Assembly (NCBI RefSeq): GCF_028737215.1
Contig: NZ_JAQZAM010000005.1
Coordinates: 124,001 to 188,000, forward strand
From: Actinomycetospora chibensis
GTDB lineage: Bacteria; Actinomycetota; Actinomycetes; Mycobacteriales; Pseudonocardiaceae
DNA: 64,000 nt
Reading direction: 5' to 3'
Part shown: piece after piece, positions 16,853 through 24,327 of the stretch
Layout of the letters: each line of letters opens with the position of its first letter
Position numbering within the stretch: position 1 is the first letter of the stretch
Notes under the pieces: model-generated
What the model saw: only the letters and a program-made list of their open reading frames with translations
The model's database searches: none
Told to the model about the DNA's origin: nothing
Made by a program: the position numbers and the translations under genes

Positions 16853-17578
16853 TCAGCCGGCCGCCTCCGCGGCGGCGAGGATCGCGTCGATCGTCGCCCC
16901 CGGGTGCGACACCATCGAGACGTGTGAGCCGGCGACCTCGGAGATCGCCGACCCCGCCCGCTCGGCCATCTTCCGCTGCGTGTCCGGAGGGATGACCTTG
17001 TCCTCGGTGCCCACCACGGCCCAGCTGGGGAGAGACGTATAGGCGCTTTCCGTGCCCGGTGTCAGATTCGCACCGAGCGTGATCGGACGCTGACTCTCGA
17101 TGATTCTCCAGCGATCGTCCTCGGACAGATCCTGCGCGAACGACTGGTGCACGGTGGCCGGCTTCAGGAACGCCTCGACATCCCCTTCGGGCGCATTCGG
17201 ATACCCGGCGAGGTCGAGGACGGTGGTCGGGTCGGGGACGTCGAGCGCCGATCCGGAACCGCCGAGAATCTGGAAGACCGTCTCCCCCGCCTCGGGAATG
17301 AACGCGTCGACGTAGACCAGGGCGCGCACGTCGCCGGCTCCCGCAGCGGCGTTCGTGATGACGAACCCGCCGTAGGAATGGCCCACCAGGACCACGGGAC
17401 CCGTCGTGCGCTGTTTGACGAACGAGGTGACGTACGGCGCATCGATGGTCACGCCGCGCAAGAGATTCGGCGGCGTGATCACCGACAGTCCACGATTCCG
17501 CAGCTCGCGCGCCACGGCATTCCAGCTCGAGCCGTCGGCCCACGCTCCGTGAACCAGGACAATCGTCGCTTGCGGCAC
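16853..17578 (-). CDS. Alpha/beta-hydrolase of the methylesterase/salicylate-esterase type
   Basis: 241 residues from GTG 17578, which has a GGAGG site. The fold is compact: oxyanion HGAWADGSSW (about 11), nucleophile elbow VLVGHSYGGFV (Ser about 70), acid region VGTEDKVIPPD (about 190) and the catalytic His in GSHVSMVSHP (about 220). Proteins of this type are annotated as esterases or as resembling plant methylesterases. Base composition is clearly lower in G+C than its neighbours, with more A/T third positions (GATTCTCCAGC, CGTATAGG), which suggests recent acquisition. It ends 3 bases from the converging crotonase gene. Confidence 0.85.
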   Translation of the reverse strand: MPQATIVLVHGAWADGSSWNAVARELRNRGLSVITPPNLLRGVTIDAPYVTSFVKQRTTGPVVLVGHSYGGFVITNAAAGAGDVRALVYVDAFIPEAGETVFQILGGSGSALDVPDPTTVLDLAGYPNAPEGDVEAFLKPATVHQSFAQDLSEDDRWRIIESQRPITLGANLTPGTESAYTSLPSWAVVGTEDKVIPPDTQRKMAERAGSAISEVAGSHVSMVSHPGATIDAILAAAEAAG

Positions 17579-17655
17579 TTTTCGACCTCCGGAAAGGCGT
17601 TCCCCCTGTACTGACGAGATCGACCGTAGTGGTCGGGGCCCATTCGGTGAACTGA

Positions 17656-18060
17656 TCAGCCCAATCCTTCCTGGACGGCGAGGAGCAGTTCGTGCACCCT
17701 GCTGGGCGTGAGCGAGCCGGAGAGTCCCGCCGCCCCCGGCAGCGTCCGCACCGCCGACAGCGTCGCCACGGCCGGCAGCGTGGGCACGACCGGCAGCGTC
17801 GCCACGGCCGGGAGCGTGACGACGTCGCACAGCGTCGCCGTCGCCCGGAGCGTGGCGACGGCCGGCAGCGTCGCCGTCGCCGGCAGCGTGGCCACCGCCG
17901 GCAGCGTCGCGGTCGCCGGCAGCGTGGCGACGGCCGGCAGCGTCGCGGTCGCCGGGAGCGTGGCCACCGGTGGCAGTGCCGGCGTCGCGGGCAGCCTGAT
18001 CAGCGCGTTCGGCGTCGCACTCCGGAACTGCGTGGCCACGCTGGCCTGCGTGGGCTGCAC
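17656..18060 (-). CDS. Doubtful repeat protein (Thr-Leu-Pro-Ala repeats); strand not settled
   Basis: 134 codons from a GTG at 18060 without a ribosome site. The body is a tandem series of TLPAVA/TLPATA hexapeptides encoded by the 18-bp repeat. The C-terminus TPSRVHELLLAVQEGLG looks like an ordinary amphipathic helix. The forward strand also reads through the same DNA (17708-18166) as GSVATA/GSVAVA hexapeptides followed by a Cys-every-third-residue segment (CVGCVDCVDC). Both frames have saturated G/C third positions because the repeat itself is G/C-rich, so codon bias cannot decide. The natural-looking C-terminal helix makes me favour the reverse strand slightly. Confidence 0.3.
   Translation of the reverse strand: MQPTQASVATQFRSATPNALIRLPATPALPPVATLPATATLPAVATLPATATLPAVATLPATATLPAVATLRATATLCDVVTLPAVATLPVVPTLPAVATLSAVRTLPGAAGLSGSLTPSRVHELLLAVQEGLG
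17738..17995. repeat. 18-bp tandem repeat, about 14 units
   Basis: Units of the form GGCAGCGTCGCCACGGCC alternate with GGCAGCGTCGCGGTCGCC, so the higher-order period is often 36 bp. Units near 17810-17840 are the most diverged. No spacers separate the units, so this is not a CRISPR array. The unit is a multiple of three and keeps several frames open. Confidence 0.85.
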
Positions 18061-18127
18061 CCGGTGCGTGGCCTGCGTCGGGTGTGTGGACTGCGTCGAC
18101 TGCGTGGGGTGTGTCGGCTGCGTCGGC
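18029..18127. repeat. 9-bp tandem repeat, 11 units
   Basis: Eleven units of TGCGTSGGC-like sequence (TGCGTGGCC, TGCGTCGGG, TGTGTGGAC and so on) follow the 18-bp array after about 33 bases. In the forward frame each unit encodes Cys-Val-x; in reverse it gives Thr/Gln/Pro triplets. Having two different tandem arrays side by side is unusual. Confidence 0.8.
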
Positions 18128-18178
18128 CTCCGGGGCGCCGTCGGGCAGCGGAACGTCCACGCCTGACGGGCCCCGGAC

Positions 18179-19756
18179 CTACGTCAGCTGCGACTCCCGG
18201 TCGGACCAGAAGACCGCGCGCAGCTCCCGCTTGAGGATCTTCCCCGCCCCGGACTTCGGGAGCGGCTCGGTGCGCGTCTCGATGCTGCGGGGCACCTTGT
18301 AGCCGGCGATCGAGCGGCGGCAGTGGGCGACGAGCTCCTCGGTGAAGGCGTCCGCGTCCTCGGGCTCCGAGCGGAGCACGACCACCGCGTGCACGGCCTC
18401 GCCGAACCGCTCGTGCGGCACGCCGAACACGGCCACCTCGACCACCGACGGGTGCGCGAAGAGCGCGTTCTCGACCTCGGCGCTGTACACGTTCTCCCCG
18501 CCCGAAACGATCATGTCCTTGGCGCGGTCGACGAGGAACAGGTGGCCGCCGTCGTCGATCAGGCCGAGGTCGCCGGAGGCGAACCAACCGTCGCGCAGCG
18601 CCGCCGCGGTCTCGGCGGGCTTGTTCCAGTAGCCCGCGGTGACGTTGGCGCCGCGGATCAGCACCTCGCCCACGACGCCCGTCGGCAGCGGCGTGCGCTC
18701 GGCCGGATCGACGACGATCACCTCGACGCCGACCGCCGCCCGCCCGCACGAGCGGGCCTGCGGGGAGTCGAGCAGGTGCTGCTCGCCGGGCAGCAGCGTG
18801 ACGATCGGGGACGTCTCGGTCAGCCCGTAGATGTGCAGCATCTCGGCCTCGGGGAAGGCCGCATGGGTGCGGCGCAGCAGCTCGACCGCCGCCGGCGACG
18901 ACCCGTGCGAGAGCCACTTGAGCGACGACACCCGCCGCGGCCGGGCCGTCTGCTCGGAAGCCAGCGCGTCCATCATCGTGGGGACGACGAGCGTCGCGGT
19001 GACGCCGTGACGCTCGACGAGGTCGAGCACGCCGTCGGCGCTGAAGGCGGGGCACATGACCTGCGTGCCGCCCGCCCAGATCGTGGCGAGCGCCCCGATC
19101 GTGCCGGCGGCGTGGAACATGGGCGCGACGACGAGCCACGAGGTGTCGGCCGTGAACGGCCAGCAGGCCATGAAGTGGAAGGCGTTGGCGACGAGGTTGC
19201 CGTGGGTGAGCATGACGCCCTTGGCCGCACCCGTGGTCCCACCGGTGTAGAAGATCCCGGCGAGGTCGTGCTCGGCGGGCGCGCGCCGCGGCTCGGTGGG
19301 CGCGGCGTCGGCGAGCAGCGCCTCGTACTCGGCGCCGAGGTCGACGACGCGCAGGTCGGGGTCGAGGTCGTCGAGGGCCCGGTCGGCGAACAGCACCGTG
19401 GCGCCGGCGTCGCGCAGCGCGTAGGTCCGCTCCGCCGCGGTGTGCCGGACGTTGAGCGGGACGATCACGAGCCCGTGCGAGGGGATCCCGAGGTAGAGCT
19501 CGAGGTAGCGGTGGCAGTTGGCGCCCAGCACGCCGACGCGGTCGCCGGGTCGCAGGCCCAGCCCGGCGAGCAGGCCGCCCAGGCGGGCGAGGCGGTCGGC
19601 GAGCTCGGCGTAGGTCAGCGTCTGCTCGCCGCAGACCACGGCCGTCCGGTCGCGCGACGTCGCGAGCGCGCGGCGCATCGGCGCCCCGACGGTGCGCGTG
19701 GCGTTGGTGGCGTCCGCGGCCGGGGCCAGGTCGTGGAGGGTCTCGAGCGTCGTCAT
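18179..19756 (-). CDS. Class I adenylate-forming acyl-CoA synthetase
   Basis: 525 residues. Core motifs: phosphate loop FYTGGTTGAAKGVMLTH (about 175), YGLTETSP (about 305), SGDLGLIDDGG (about 400) and the C-terminal Lys motif PKSGAGKILKREL (about 505). It activates a carboxylic acid as acyl-AMP and transfers it to CoA in the cytoplasm. It is not recognisably PaaK, which has a different motif pattern, though it neighbours the paa region and shares a divergent promoter with a TetR gene. ATG 19756 has a GAGGTGG site. The operator-like palindrome at 19793 lies 37 bases upstream. Medium-chain or aromatic acids are both possible substrates. Confidence 0.88.
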   Translation of the reverse strand: MTTLETLHDLAPAADATNATRTVGAPMRRALATSRDRTAVVCGEQTLTYAELADRLARLGGLLAGLGLRPGDRVGVLGANCHRYLELYLGIPSHGLVIVPLNVRHTAAERTYALRDAGATVLFADRALDDLDPDLRVVDLGAEYEALLADAAPTEPRRAPAEHDLAGIFYTGGTTGAAKGVMLTHGNLVANAFHFMACWPFTADTSWLVVAPMFHAAGTIGALATIWAGGTQVMCPAFSADGVLDLVERHGVTATLVVPTMMDALASEQTARPRRVSSLKWLSHGSSPAAVELLRRTHAAFPEAEMLHIYGLTETSPIVTLLPGEQHLLDSPQARSCGRAAVGVEVIVVDPAERTPLPTGVVGEVLIRGANVTAGYWNKPAETAAALRDGWFASGDLGLIDDGGHLFLVDRAKDMIVSGGENVYSAEVENALFAHPSVVEVAVFGVPHERFGEAVHAVVVLRSEPEDADAFTEELVAHCRRSIAGYKVPRSIETRTEPLPKSGAGKILKRELRAVFWSDRESQLT

Positions 19757-19792
19757 CGACCACCTCGGGGTAGCGCTGTGCGGACGGACAGG

Positions 19793-19808
19793 CGAACGAT
19801 CGTTCGGT
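19793..19808. promoter_or_regulatory. Operator-like palindrome, copy 1 (ligase/TetR gap)
   Basis: CGAACGATCGTTCGGT contains a perfect 14-base palindrome (19793-19806). It matches the site at 21562 at 14 of 16 positions (CGAACGAWCRTTCGGT). It lies between the acyl-CoA ligase and the TetR regulator, nearer the ligase. Confidence 0.65.
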
Positions 19809-19974
19809 CGGGCGGGACGGTAGCAGCGAGCCACCCCACCCGACCAGGACGAGGATGCGGGTTTCCTGACGTCTGACGCCAGCGTGGCCGCAGGGCTTGC
19901 ACGGCCGGCCGTGCACCGACCGGCTGCGGAGCGCCGCACTGAGGTCCCCCGCCCGGGGCCGTAGATTGCTCCCC

Positions 19975-20637
19975 GTGACCGGTACGCGTCCCCCCGCCCG
20001 CGAGGGCGAACGAGCGGCAGCGCCCGCCCGGGACCGGCGGACCCGCCCGACGTACGACCCGTCGAGCCTCGTCGAGGTCGCGGCGCGCGTGTTCAACGAG
20101 CGCGGCTACGACGCCACGAGCATGGAGGACCTCTCCGCGGCGGCGGGCATCACGAAGTCGTCCTTCTACCACCACGTCCGGGGCAAGGAGGCGCTGCTGC
20201 GCGCCGCGCTCGAGCGCGCCCTGGACGGGCTGTTCGGCATCCTCGACGAGCCGGCGGCGTCCACCGGCAGCCCGCTGACCCGGCTGCGCCACATCGTGCG
20301 CCGCCAGGTCGAGGTGCTCGTGGCCGAGCTGCCCCACGTCACCCTGCTGCTGCGGCTGCGCGGCAACACCGAGACCGAGCGCTGGGCCCTGGCGCGGCGC
20401 CGCGAGTTCGACGCCGCGATCGCCCGTCTCGTCCGCGATGCCTCCGCCGCCGGCGAGCTGCGCGACGGCCTCGACCCCGCCGTCGACGCCCGCCTGCTCT
20501 CGGGGCTCGTGAACTCGCTCGTCGAGTGGTACCGCCCGGGCCGGATCCCGGCGGACGCCCTGGTCGCCGAGGTGGACCGCATGGCGTTCGAGGGCCTGCT
20601 CGCGCCGGCACCTGCATCCAGGCGACGCCCGTTCTAG
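19975..20637 (+). CDS. TetR-family regulator, probable repressor of the ligase and paa operon
   Basis: 220 residues from GTG 19975. A TetR N-terminal HTH spans about 30-75: LVEVAARVFNERGYDATSME then LSAAAGITKSSFYHHVRGKE. The C-terminal ligand domain is helical (LLLRLRGNTETERWALARRR). The same 16-base palindrome stands in its divergent promoter and in the leader of paaA, so it is the best local candidate for the phenylacetyl-CoA-type repressor (PaaR role), though I assign no symbol without binding data. A long Arg/Ala/Pro-rich N-terminal tail of about 25 residues precedes the HTH. Confidence 0.85.
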   Translation: MTGTRPPAREGERAAAPARDRRTRPTYDPSSLVEVAARVFNERGYDATSMEDLSAAAGITKSSFYHHVRGKEALLRAALERALDGLFGILDEPAASTGSPLTRLRHIVRRQVEVLVAELPHVTLLLRLRGNTETERWALARRREFDAAIARLVRDASAAGELRDGLDPAVDARLLSGLVNSLVEWYRPGRIPADALVAEVDRMAFEGLLAPAPASRRRPF

Positions 20638-20662
20638 GGTCCGCCACATTAGGTTGGGCAGC

Positions 20663-20884
20663 GTGCCGCTGGACTTCTCTGAGCAGCCCGAGACCGGCCT
20701 CGTCGCCGTCACGCTGACCGACGAGGACGGCGCCGTGCTGCAGAGCCGGGTGGTGGCGGCCGACGAGATCGCGCGCATCGCCGAGCGCGCCCGGGCCGCC
20801 GTGGAGCGCAGCGAGCGCACGGGGGAGCCCGGCCTCTACGTCACGCTCGACGAGCTCATCGACGGGACGTCAGGTCCCGCTTGA
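20663..20884 (+). CDS. Small acidic protein, function unknown
   Basis: 73 residues from GTG 20663 (TTG 20654 is an alternative). VPLDFSEQPETGLVAVTL then DEIARIAERARAAVERSERT suggest a beta-hairpin followed by a helix, with many Asp/Glu. The ordinary composition argues for a real gene. It follows the TetR gene by 25 bases on the same strand and overlaps the end of the converging GNAT gene by 29 bases. No family recognised. Confidence 0.5.
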   Translation: MPLDFSEQPETGLVAVTLTDEDGAVLQSRVVAADEIARIAERARAAVERSERTGEPGLYVTLDELIDGTSGPA

Positions 20885-21359
20885 ACCCGACGTGCGACGC
20901 CGTGAACCCGAGGCGTTCGTAGAAGCGGTGCGCGCCGGTCCGTGACACGTCGCTGGTGAGCTGGACCAGCCCGCACCCCCGCCGCCCGGCCTCCGCCACG
21001 GCCCACTCCACGAGCGCCGCCCCGTACCCGCGACCCTGCCGGGCGTCGCTGACGTGCACCGCCTCGAGCTGCGCGCGCCGCGTCCCACGCCGCCCGAGGT
21101 TCGGCAGCACCGAGAGCTGCAGCGTCCCGACCGTCGTGCCGTCGGCCTCGTCGAGGCAGACGAGCAGGTGCGCGGGGTCGGCGTCGATCTCCGCGAAGGC
21201 GGCCTCGTAGGGCGCGAGGTCGTCGACCGCGTCGCCCCGGCCCGCGCTCACCGGGTCGGCGGCGAGGAGCGCGACCAGCGCGGGCAGGTCGTCGGCCCGC
21301 GCCGGGCGCACCGTCAACGTCCCGTCGGCCAGCGTCGCGAGCGCGTCCATACGGCCCAT
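20856..21359 (-). CDS. GNAT-family N-acetyltransferase
   Basis: 167 residues from ATG 21359 (ATG 21350 is equally possible). GNAT signature: [20 protein letters not shown] at the N-terminus, [20 protein letters not shown] (acetyl-CoA binding Q/RxxGxG/A, about 100-118) and [20 protein letters not shown] at the end. It transfers an acetyl group from acetyl-CoA to an amine; the LGF-x-x-x-H-x-G-F-K pattern is common in small-molecule or antibiotic-type acetyltransferases, but the substrate is unknown. The last 29 bases overlap a small forward gene. Confidence 0.85.
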   Translation of the reverse strand: MGRMDALATLADGTLTVRPARADDLPALVALLAADPVSAGRGDAVDDLAPYEAAFAEIDADPAHLLVCLDEADGTTVGTLQLSVLPNLGRRGTRRAQLEAVHVSDARQGRGYGAALVEWAVAEAGRRGCGLVQLTSDVSRTGAHRFYERLGFTASHVGFKRDLTSRR

Positions 21360-21376
21360 GATCCCGGGCCGACGCA

Positions 21377-21498
21377 GCGAAGGACGCCCTCGCTGCCCCC
21401 AGCGCACTCGAGGCGTCCCTCGCACCAGGAGACGCGCCGGTGCGACGTCGAGCGAGGGACGCCCTCGCCGCCCCCAGGGCACTCGGGGTGACCCTCGC
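21377..21498. repeat. Two tandem 47-bp GCGAGGGACGCC-type repeats
   Basis: Unit A (21377-21423) and unit B (21452-21498) are each 47 bp, about 85 percent identical by eye, separated by 28 bp. Each unit starts GCGARGGACGCCCTCGC and ends CCCTCGC, so each can fold on itself and the two can pair with each other. The sequence is related to the hairpin at 6695. It sits between a GNAT gene and the paaA promoter. Confidence 0.75.
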
Positions 21499-21561
21499 TC
21501 CACCCGACCGGACCCCCCACCACCGCTTTACAGCGCGCTCGCGGTGCGTCACCATCACAAC

Positions 21562-21577
21562 CGAACGAACATTCGGT
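21562..21577 (+). promoter_or_regulatory. Operator-like site, copy 2 (paaA leader)
   Basis: CGAACGAACATTCGGT lies 18 bases before the paaA start codon and next to its GGAGG site. It shares 14 of 16 positions with the palindrome at 19793 and keeps the outer arms (CGAA...TTCG). A repressor bound here would block transcription or its start. Confidence 0.65.
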
Positions 21578-21594
21578 ACGGAGGTGGCTCACCG

Positions 21595-22563
21595 ATGACG
21601 GTGACCGAGGACCAGGGCCCTGACGTCGCCGCGCTCGAGGCGGACTTCGACCGGACGGTCGCGGCCGAGGGCCGGGTGGAGCCGCGCGACTGGATGCCCG
21701 AGGGATACCGGAAGACGCTGATCCGCCAGATCGCCCAGCACGCGCACTCCGAGATCATCGGCATGCAGCCCGAGGGCAACTGGATCCTGCGCGCCCCCAG
21801 CCTGCGACGGAAGGCCATCCTGCTGGCCAAGGTCCAGGACGAGGCCGGCCACGGGCTCTACCTCTACTCGGCCACCGAGACGCTCGGGGTCGATCGCGGT
21901 GAGCTCACCGAGAAGCTCATCGACTCGAAGCAGAAGTACTCGTCGATCTTCAACTACCCGACGCTGACGTTCGCCGACATCGGCGTCATCGGGTGGCTCG
22001 TGGACGGCGCCGCGATCGTCAACCAGGTCCCGCTCTGCCGGTCGAGCTACGGGCCCTACGCGCGGGCGATGGTGCGCATCTGCAAGGAGGAGTCGTTCCA
22101 CCAGCGCCAGGGCTTCGAGCTCCTGCGGGCGCTGATGGCCGGCACCGACGCGCAGCGCGAGATGGTGCAGGACGCCGTCGACCGCTGGTGGTGGCCGTCG
22201 CTGATGATGTTCGGTCCCGCCGACGGCGACTCGCCCAACACCCAGCAGTCGATGGCCTGGCGGATCAAGCGCCACACCAACGACGAGCTGCGCCAGCGCT
22301 ACGTGGACATGACGGTCCCGCAGGCCGAGGCGCTGGGCGTGACGCTGCCCGACCCCGAGCTGCGCTGGAACGAGGAGCGCGAGGCCCACGACTTCGGCGA
22401 CATCGACTGGGACGAGTTCATGCAGGTGGTCAAGGGTGCGGGGCCGTGCAACGCCCAGCGCCTCGCCAACCGCCGCGCCGCCCACGAGAACGGCCAGTGG
22501 GTCCGGGATGCGGCCACCGCCTACGCCGCGAAGCAGGCCGTGAAGAAGGTGACCGCGGCATGA
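21595..22563 (+). CDS. paaA: 1,2-Phenylacetyl-CoA epoxidase, catalytic subunit A
   Basis: 322 residues, the usual size for PaaA. It is the di-iron catalytic subunit that epoxidises the ring of phenylacetyl-CoA. Iron-ligand motifs of the ferritin-like bundle are visible: [14 protein letters not shown] (E-x-x-H, about 80) and [18 protein letters not shown] (E-x-x-H, about 165). Other PaaA hallmarks are [20 protein letters not shown] and [20 protein letters not shown] 21595 follows GGAGGTGG. It is the first gene of a seven-gene operon and overlaps paaB by four bases (ATGA). Confidence 0.96.
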   Translation: MTVTEDQGPDVAALEADFDRTVAAEGRVEPRDWMPEGYRKTLIRQIAQHAHSEIIGMQPEGNWILRAPSLRRKAILLAKVQDEAGHGLYLYSATETLGVDRGELTEKLIDSKQKYSSIFNYPTLTFADIGVIGWLVDGAAIVNQVPLCRSSYGPYARAMVRICKEESFHQRQGFELLRALMAGTDAQREMVQDAVDRWWWPSLMMFGPADGDSPNTQQSMAWRIKRHTNDELRQRYVDMTVPQAEALGVTLPDPELRWNEEREAHDFGDIDWDEFMQVVKGAGPCNAQRLANRRAAHENGQWVRDAATAYAAKQAVKKVTAA

Positions 22564-22904
22564 GCATGGCCGACGACACCACCGCGCACGTCGAGGGCGA
22601 ACCGCGCTTCGACGGCACCCCGAAGGCCGTCTGGCCCCTCTACGAGGTGTTCGTGCGCGGCAAGCGCGGGCTGAACCACGTGCACGTCGGCTCGCTGCAC
22701 GCGCCCGACGACACGATGGCGCTGCACAACGCCCGCAACCTCTACACGCGGCGCAACGAGGGCGTGAGCATCTGGGTCGTCCGCGGTGACGCGATCACGG
22801 CGTCGAGCCCGGACGAGAAGGACCCGTTCTTCGCGCCCTCCGGGGACAAGGTCTACCGCCACCCCACGTTCTACGACATCCCCGACAACGTCCCCCACCT
22901 CTGA
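22560..22904 (+). CDS. paaB: 1,2-Phenylacetyl-CoA epoxidase, subunit B
   Basis: 114 residues. PaaB is a small structural subunit of the epoxidase complex needed for assembly or electron delivery. The family pattern [20 protein letters not shown] and [11 protein letters not shown]-like [20 protein letters not shown] is clear. It is slightly longer than the E. coli protein because of an acidic N-terminal extension of about 20 residues. The start overlaps paaA (ATGA) and its stop overlaps the paaC start by one base, so the three subunits are translated together. Confidence 0.95.
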   Translation: MSMADDTTAHVEGEPRFDGTPKAVWPLYEVFVRGKRGLNHVHVGSLHAPDDTMALHNARNLYTRRNEGVSIWVVRGDAITASSPDEKDPFFAPSGDKVYRHPTFYDIPDNVPHL

Positions 22905-23824
22905 TGGACCACACCGACCCGCACGACGAGAACGTCTACGACGCCCTGGCGACGGCCGACGAGGACGGGCGCTGGGCGTTCGGCACCGGCTTCGACGCCG
23001 GCGACGCCGAGATCACCGCGCCGTCGCCCGAGGGCGTCGACCGGGCCGACCTCGCGACCTACTGCCTCATGCTCGCCGACGACGCGCTGATCGCGTCACA
23101 GCGCCTCGCGGGCTGGACGACGAAGGCCCCGGAGCTCGAGGAGGAGGTCGCGCTCGCGAACATCGCGCTCGACCTGCTCGGCCAGGCGCGGGTGCTGCTC
23201 TCGCGCGCCGGGCACCTCGGCGCCGCCGAGCCGTACCGCGTCGGTCCGCAGGACGACGAGGACGTGCTCACCTACTTCCGCGACGACCGCGCGTTCCGCA
23301 ATGTCACGCTCGCCGAGGCCGACCTCGGCGACTTCGGCCGTACCGTCGCCTGGGTCCTGGTGTTCTCCGCGTGGCGCCTGGCGCTCATGCAGCGGCTCAC
23401 CGGCTCGCGCGACCCGGTGCTCGCCGCCGTCGCCGGCAAGGCCGTCAAGGAGCTGACCTACCACCGCGACTACGCCGCGCAGTGGGTGCTGCGCCTCGGC
23501 GACGGGACGGAGCTCTCGCACGCCCGGATGCAGGCCGGCCTGGACGGCGTGTGGCCCCACGTCGAGGAGCTGTTCCTGGCCCACGACGTCGAGCGCCGCC
23601 TCGTCGAGGCCGGCGTCGCCGTCGACCCGGCGGAGCTGCGGGGCGACGTCGACGCGGTCGTCGCGCAGGTCCTGCCCGCCGCGACGCTGACCCGCCCCGA
23701 GACCCCGGCGGTCGGCCTCGTCGGCGGTCGCGGGGGCCGCGATGGCGTGCACACCGAGGCCCTTGGCGGCGTCCTCGCCCTCATGCAGTCGCTCGCCCGC
23801 GCGCACCCGGAGGCGACGTGGTGA
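22904..23824 (+). CDS. paaC: 1,2-Phenylacetyl-CoA epoxidase, subunit C
   Basis: 306 residues. PaaC is the structural partner of PaaA in the epoxidase core and has the same ferritin-like fold with degenerate metal sites. Recognised by TYCLMLADDALIASQRLAGW, EVALANIALDLLGQARVLLS and LAAVAGKAVKELTYHRDYAA. It is about 55 residues longer than the E. coli subunit, with an acidic N-terminal extension of about 45 residues and a loop near 265. Start by one-base overlap with paaB; the stop overlaps the paaD start. Confidence 0.94.
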   Translation: MDHTDPHDENVYDALATADEDGRWAFGTGFDAGDAEITAPSPEGVDRADLATYCLMLADDALIASQRLAGWTTKAPELEEEVALANIALDLLGQARVLLSRAGHLGAAEPYRVGPQDDEDVLTYFRDDRAFRNVTLAEADLGDFGRTVAWVLVFSAWRLALMQRLTGSRDPVLAAVAGKAVKELTYHRDYAAQWVLRLGDGTELSHARMQAGLDGVWPHVEELFLAHDVERRLVEAGVAVDPAELRGDVDAVVAQVLPAATLTRPETPAVGLVGGRGGRDGVHTEALGGVLALMQSLARAHPEATW

Positions 23825-24327
23825 CGGCCCTGGTCGATGCTCGCGAGGCCGCCGAGCGCGTCGTCGACCCCGAGATGCCGATGCTCACGCTCGCCGACCT
23901 CGGCGTCCTGCGCGGCGTCGAGACCGCCGGCGACGGCACCGTGGTCGTCACCCTCACCCCGACCTACTCCGGCTGCCCGGCGCTCGAGGCGATGCGCGAC
24001 GACCTGCGCGCCGCCCTGCAGGACGCCGGGTACGACGCGGTCGAGGTGCGCACCACCTTCAGCCCGCCGTGGTCCACCGACTGGATCTCCGACGAGGGCC
24101 GCCGCAAGCTCGCGGAGGCCGGCGTCGCCCCGCCCCACAGGATCGGGCCGAAGGCCGCGGGCGCCCCCATCCCGCTGACGCTGGCCCCGCCGTCGCAGAC
24201 GGTCCCGTGCCCGCAGTGCGGCGCGGCCGACACCGAGGAGGTGTCGCGGTTCGGGCCGACGGCCTGCACCGCGCTGCGTCGCTGTCGCTCCTGCGCCGAG
24301 CCGTTCGAGCACGTCAAGGAGATCTGA
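23821..24327 (+). CDS. paaD: Phenylacetate pathway protein PaaD (MIP18/DUF59 family)
   Basis: 168 residues. The N-terminal DUF59 domain (VDPEMPMLTLADLGVLRGVE, then LTPTYSGCPALEAMRDDLRA) is of the iron-sulfur assembly type. The C-terminus has a zinc-ribbon-like set of cysteines (CPQCGA near 130 and CRSCAEPF near 158). PaaD is needed for a functional epoxidase, probably for maturation of iron-sulfur or di-iron sites. GTG 23821 overlaps the paaC stop (GTGA); GTG 23818 is also possible. The stop overlaps the paaE start by one base. Confidence 0.94.
   Translation: MTALVDAREAAERVVDPEMPMLTLADLGVLRGVETAGDGTVVVTLTPTYSGCPALEAMRDDLRAALQDAGYDAVEVRTTFSPPWSTDWISDEGRRKLAEAGVAPPHRIGPKAAGAPIPLTLAPPSQTVPCPQCGAADTEEVSRFGPTACTALRRCRSCAEPFEHVKEI

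Noticed and set aside
17738-18127. CRISPR array
   Set aside because: Units are contiguous 18-bp and 9-bp tandem repeats with no unique spacers and there are no cas genes.
18029-18127. Metallothionein-like Cys-rich protein on the forward strand
   Set aside because: Cys-Val-x periodicity arises directly from a 9-bp DNA repeat and follows a long Ser/Val/Ala repeat; there is no ribosome site or known Cys spacing.
17692-18234. Arg-rich forward ORF with a GAGGAG site at 17692
   Set aside because: The ribosome site is good, but the product is Arg/Gly low-complexity through the entire repeat and overlaps the ligase stop; it looks like a shadow frame.
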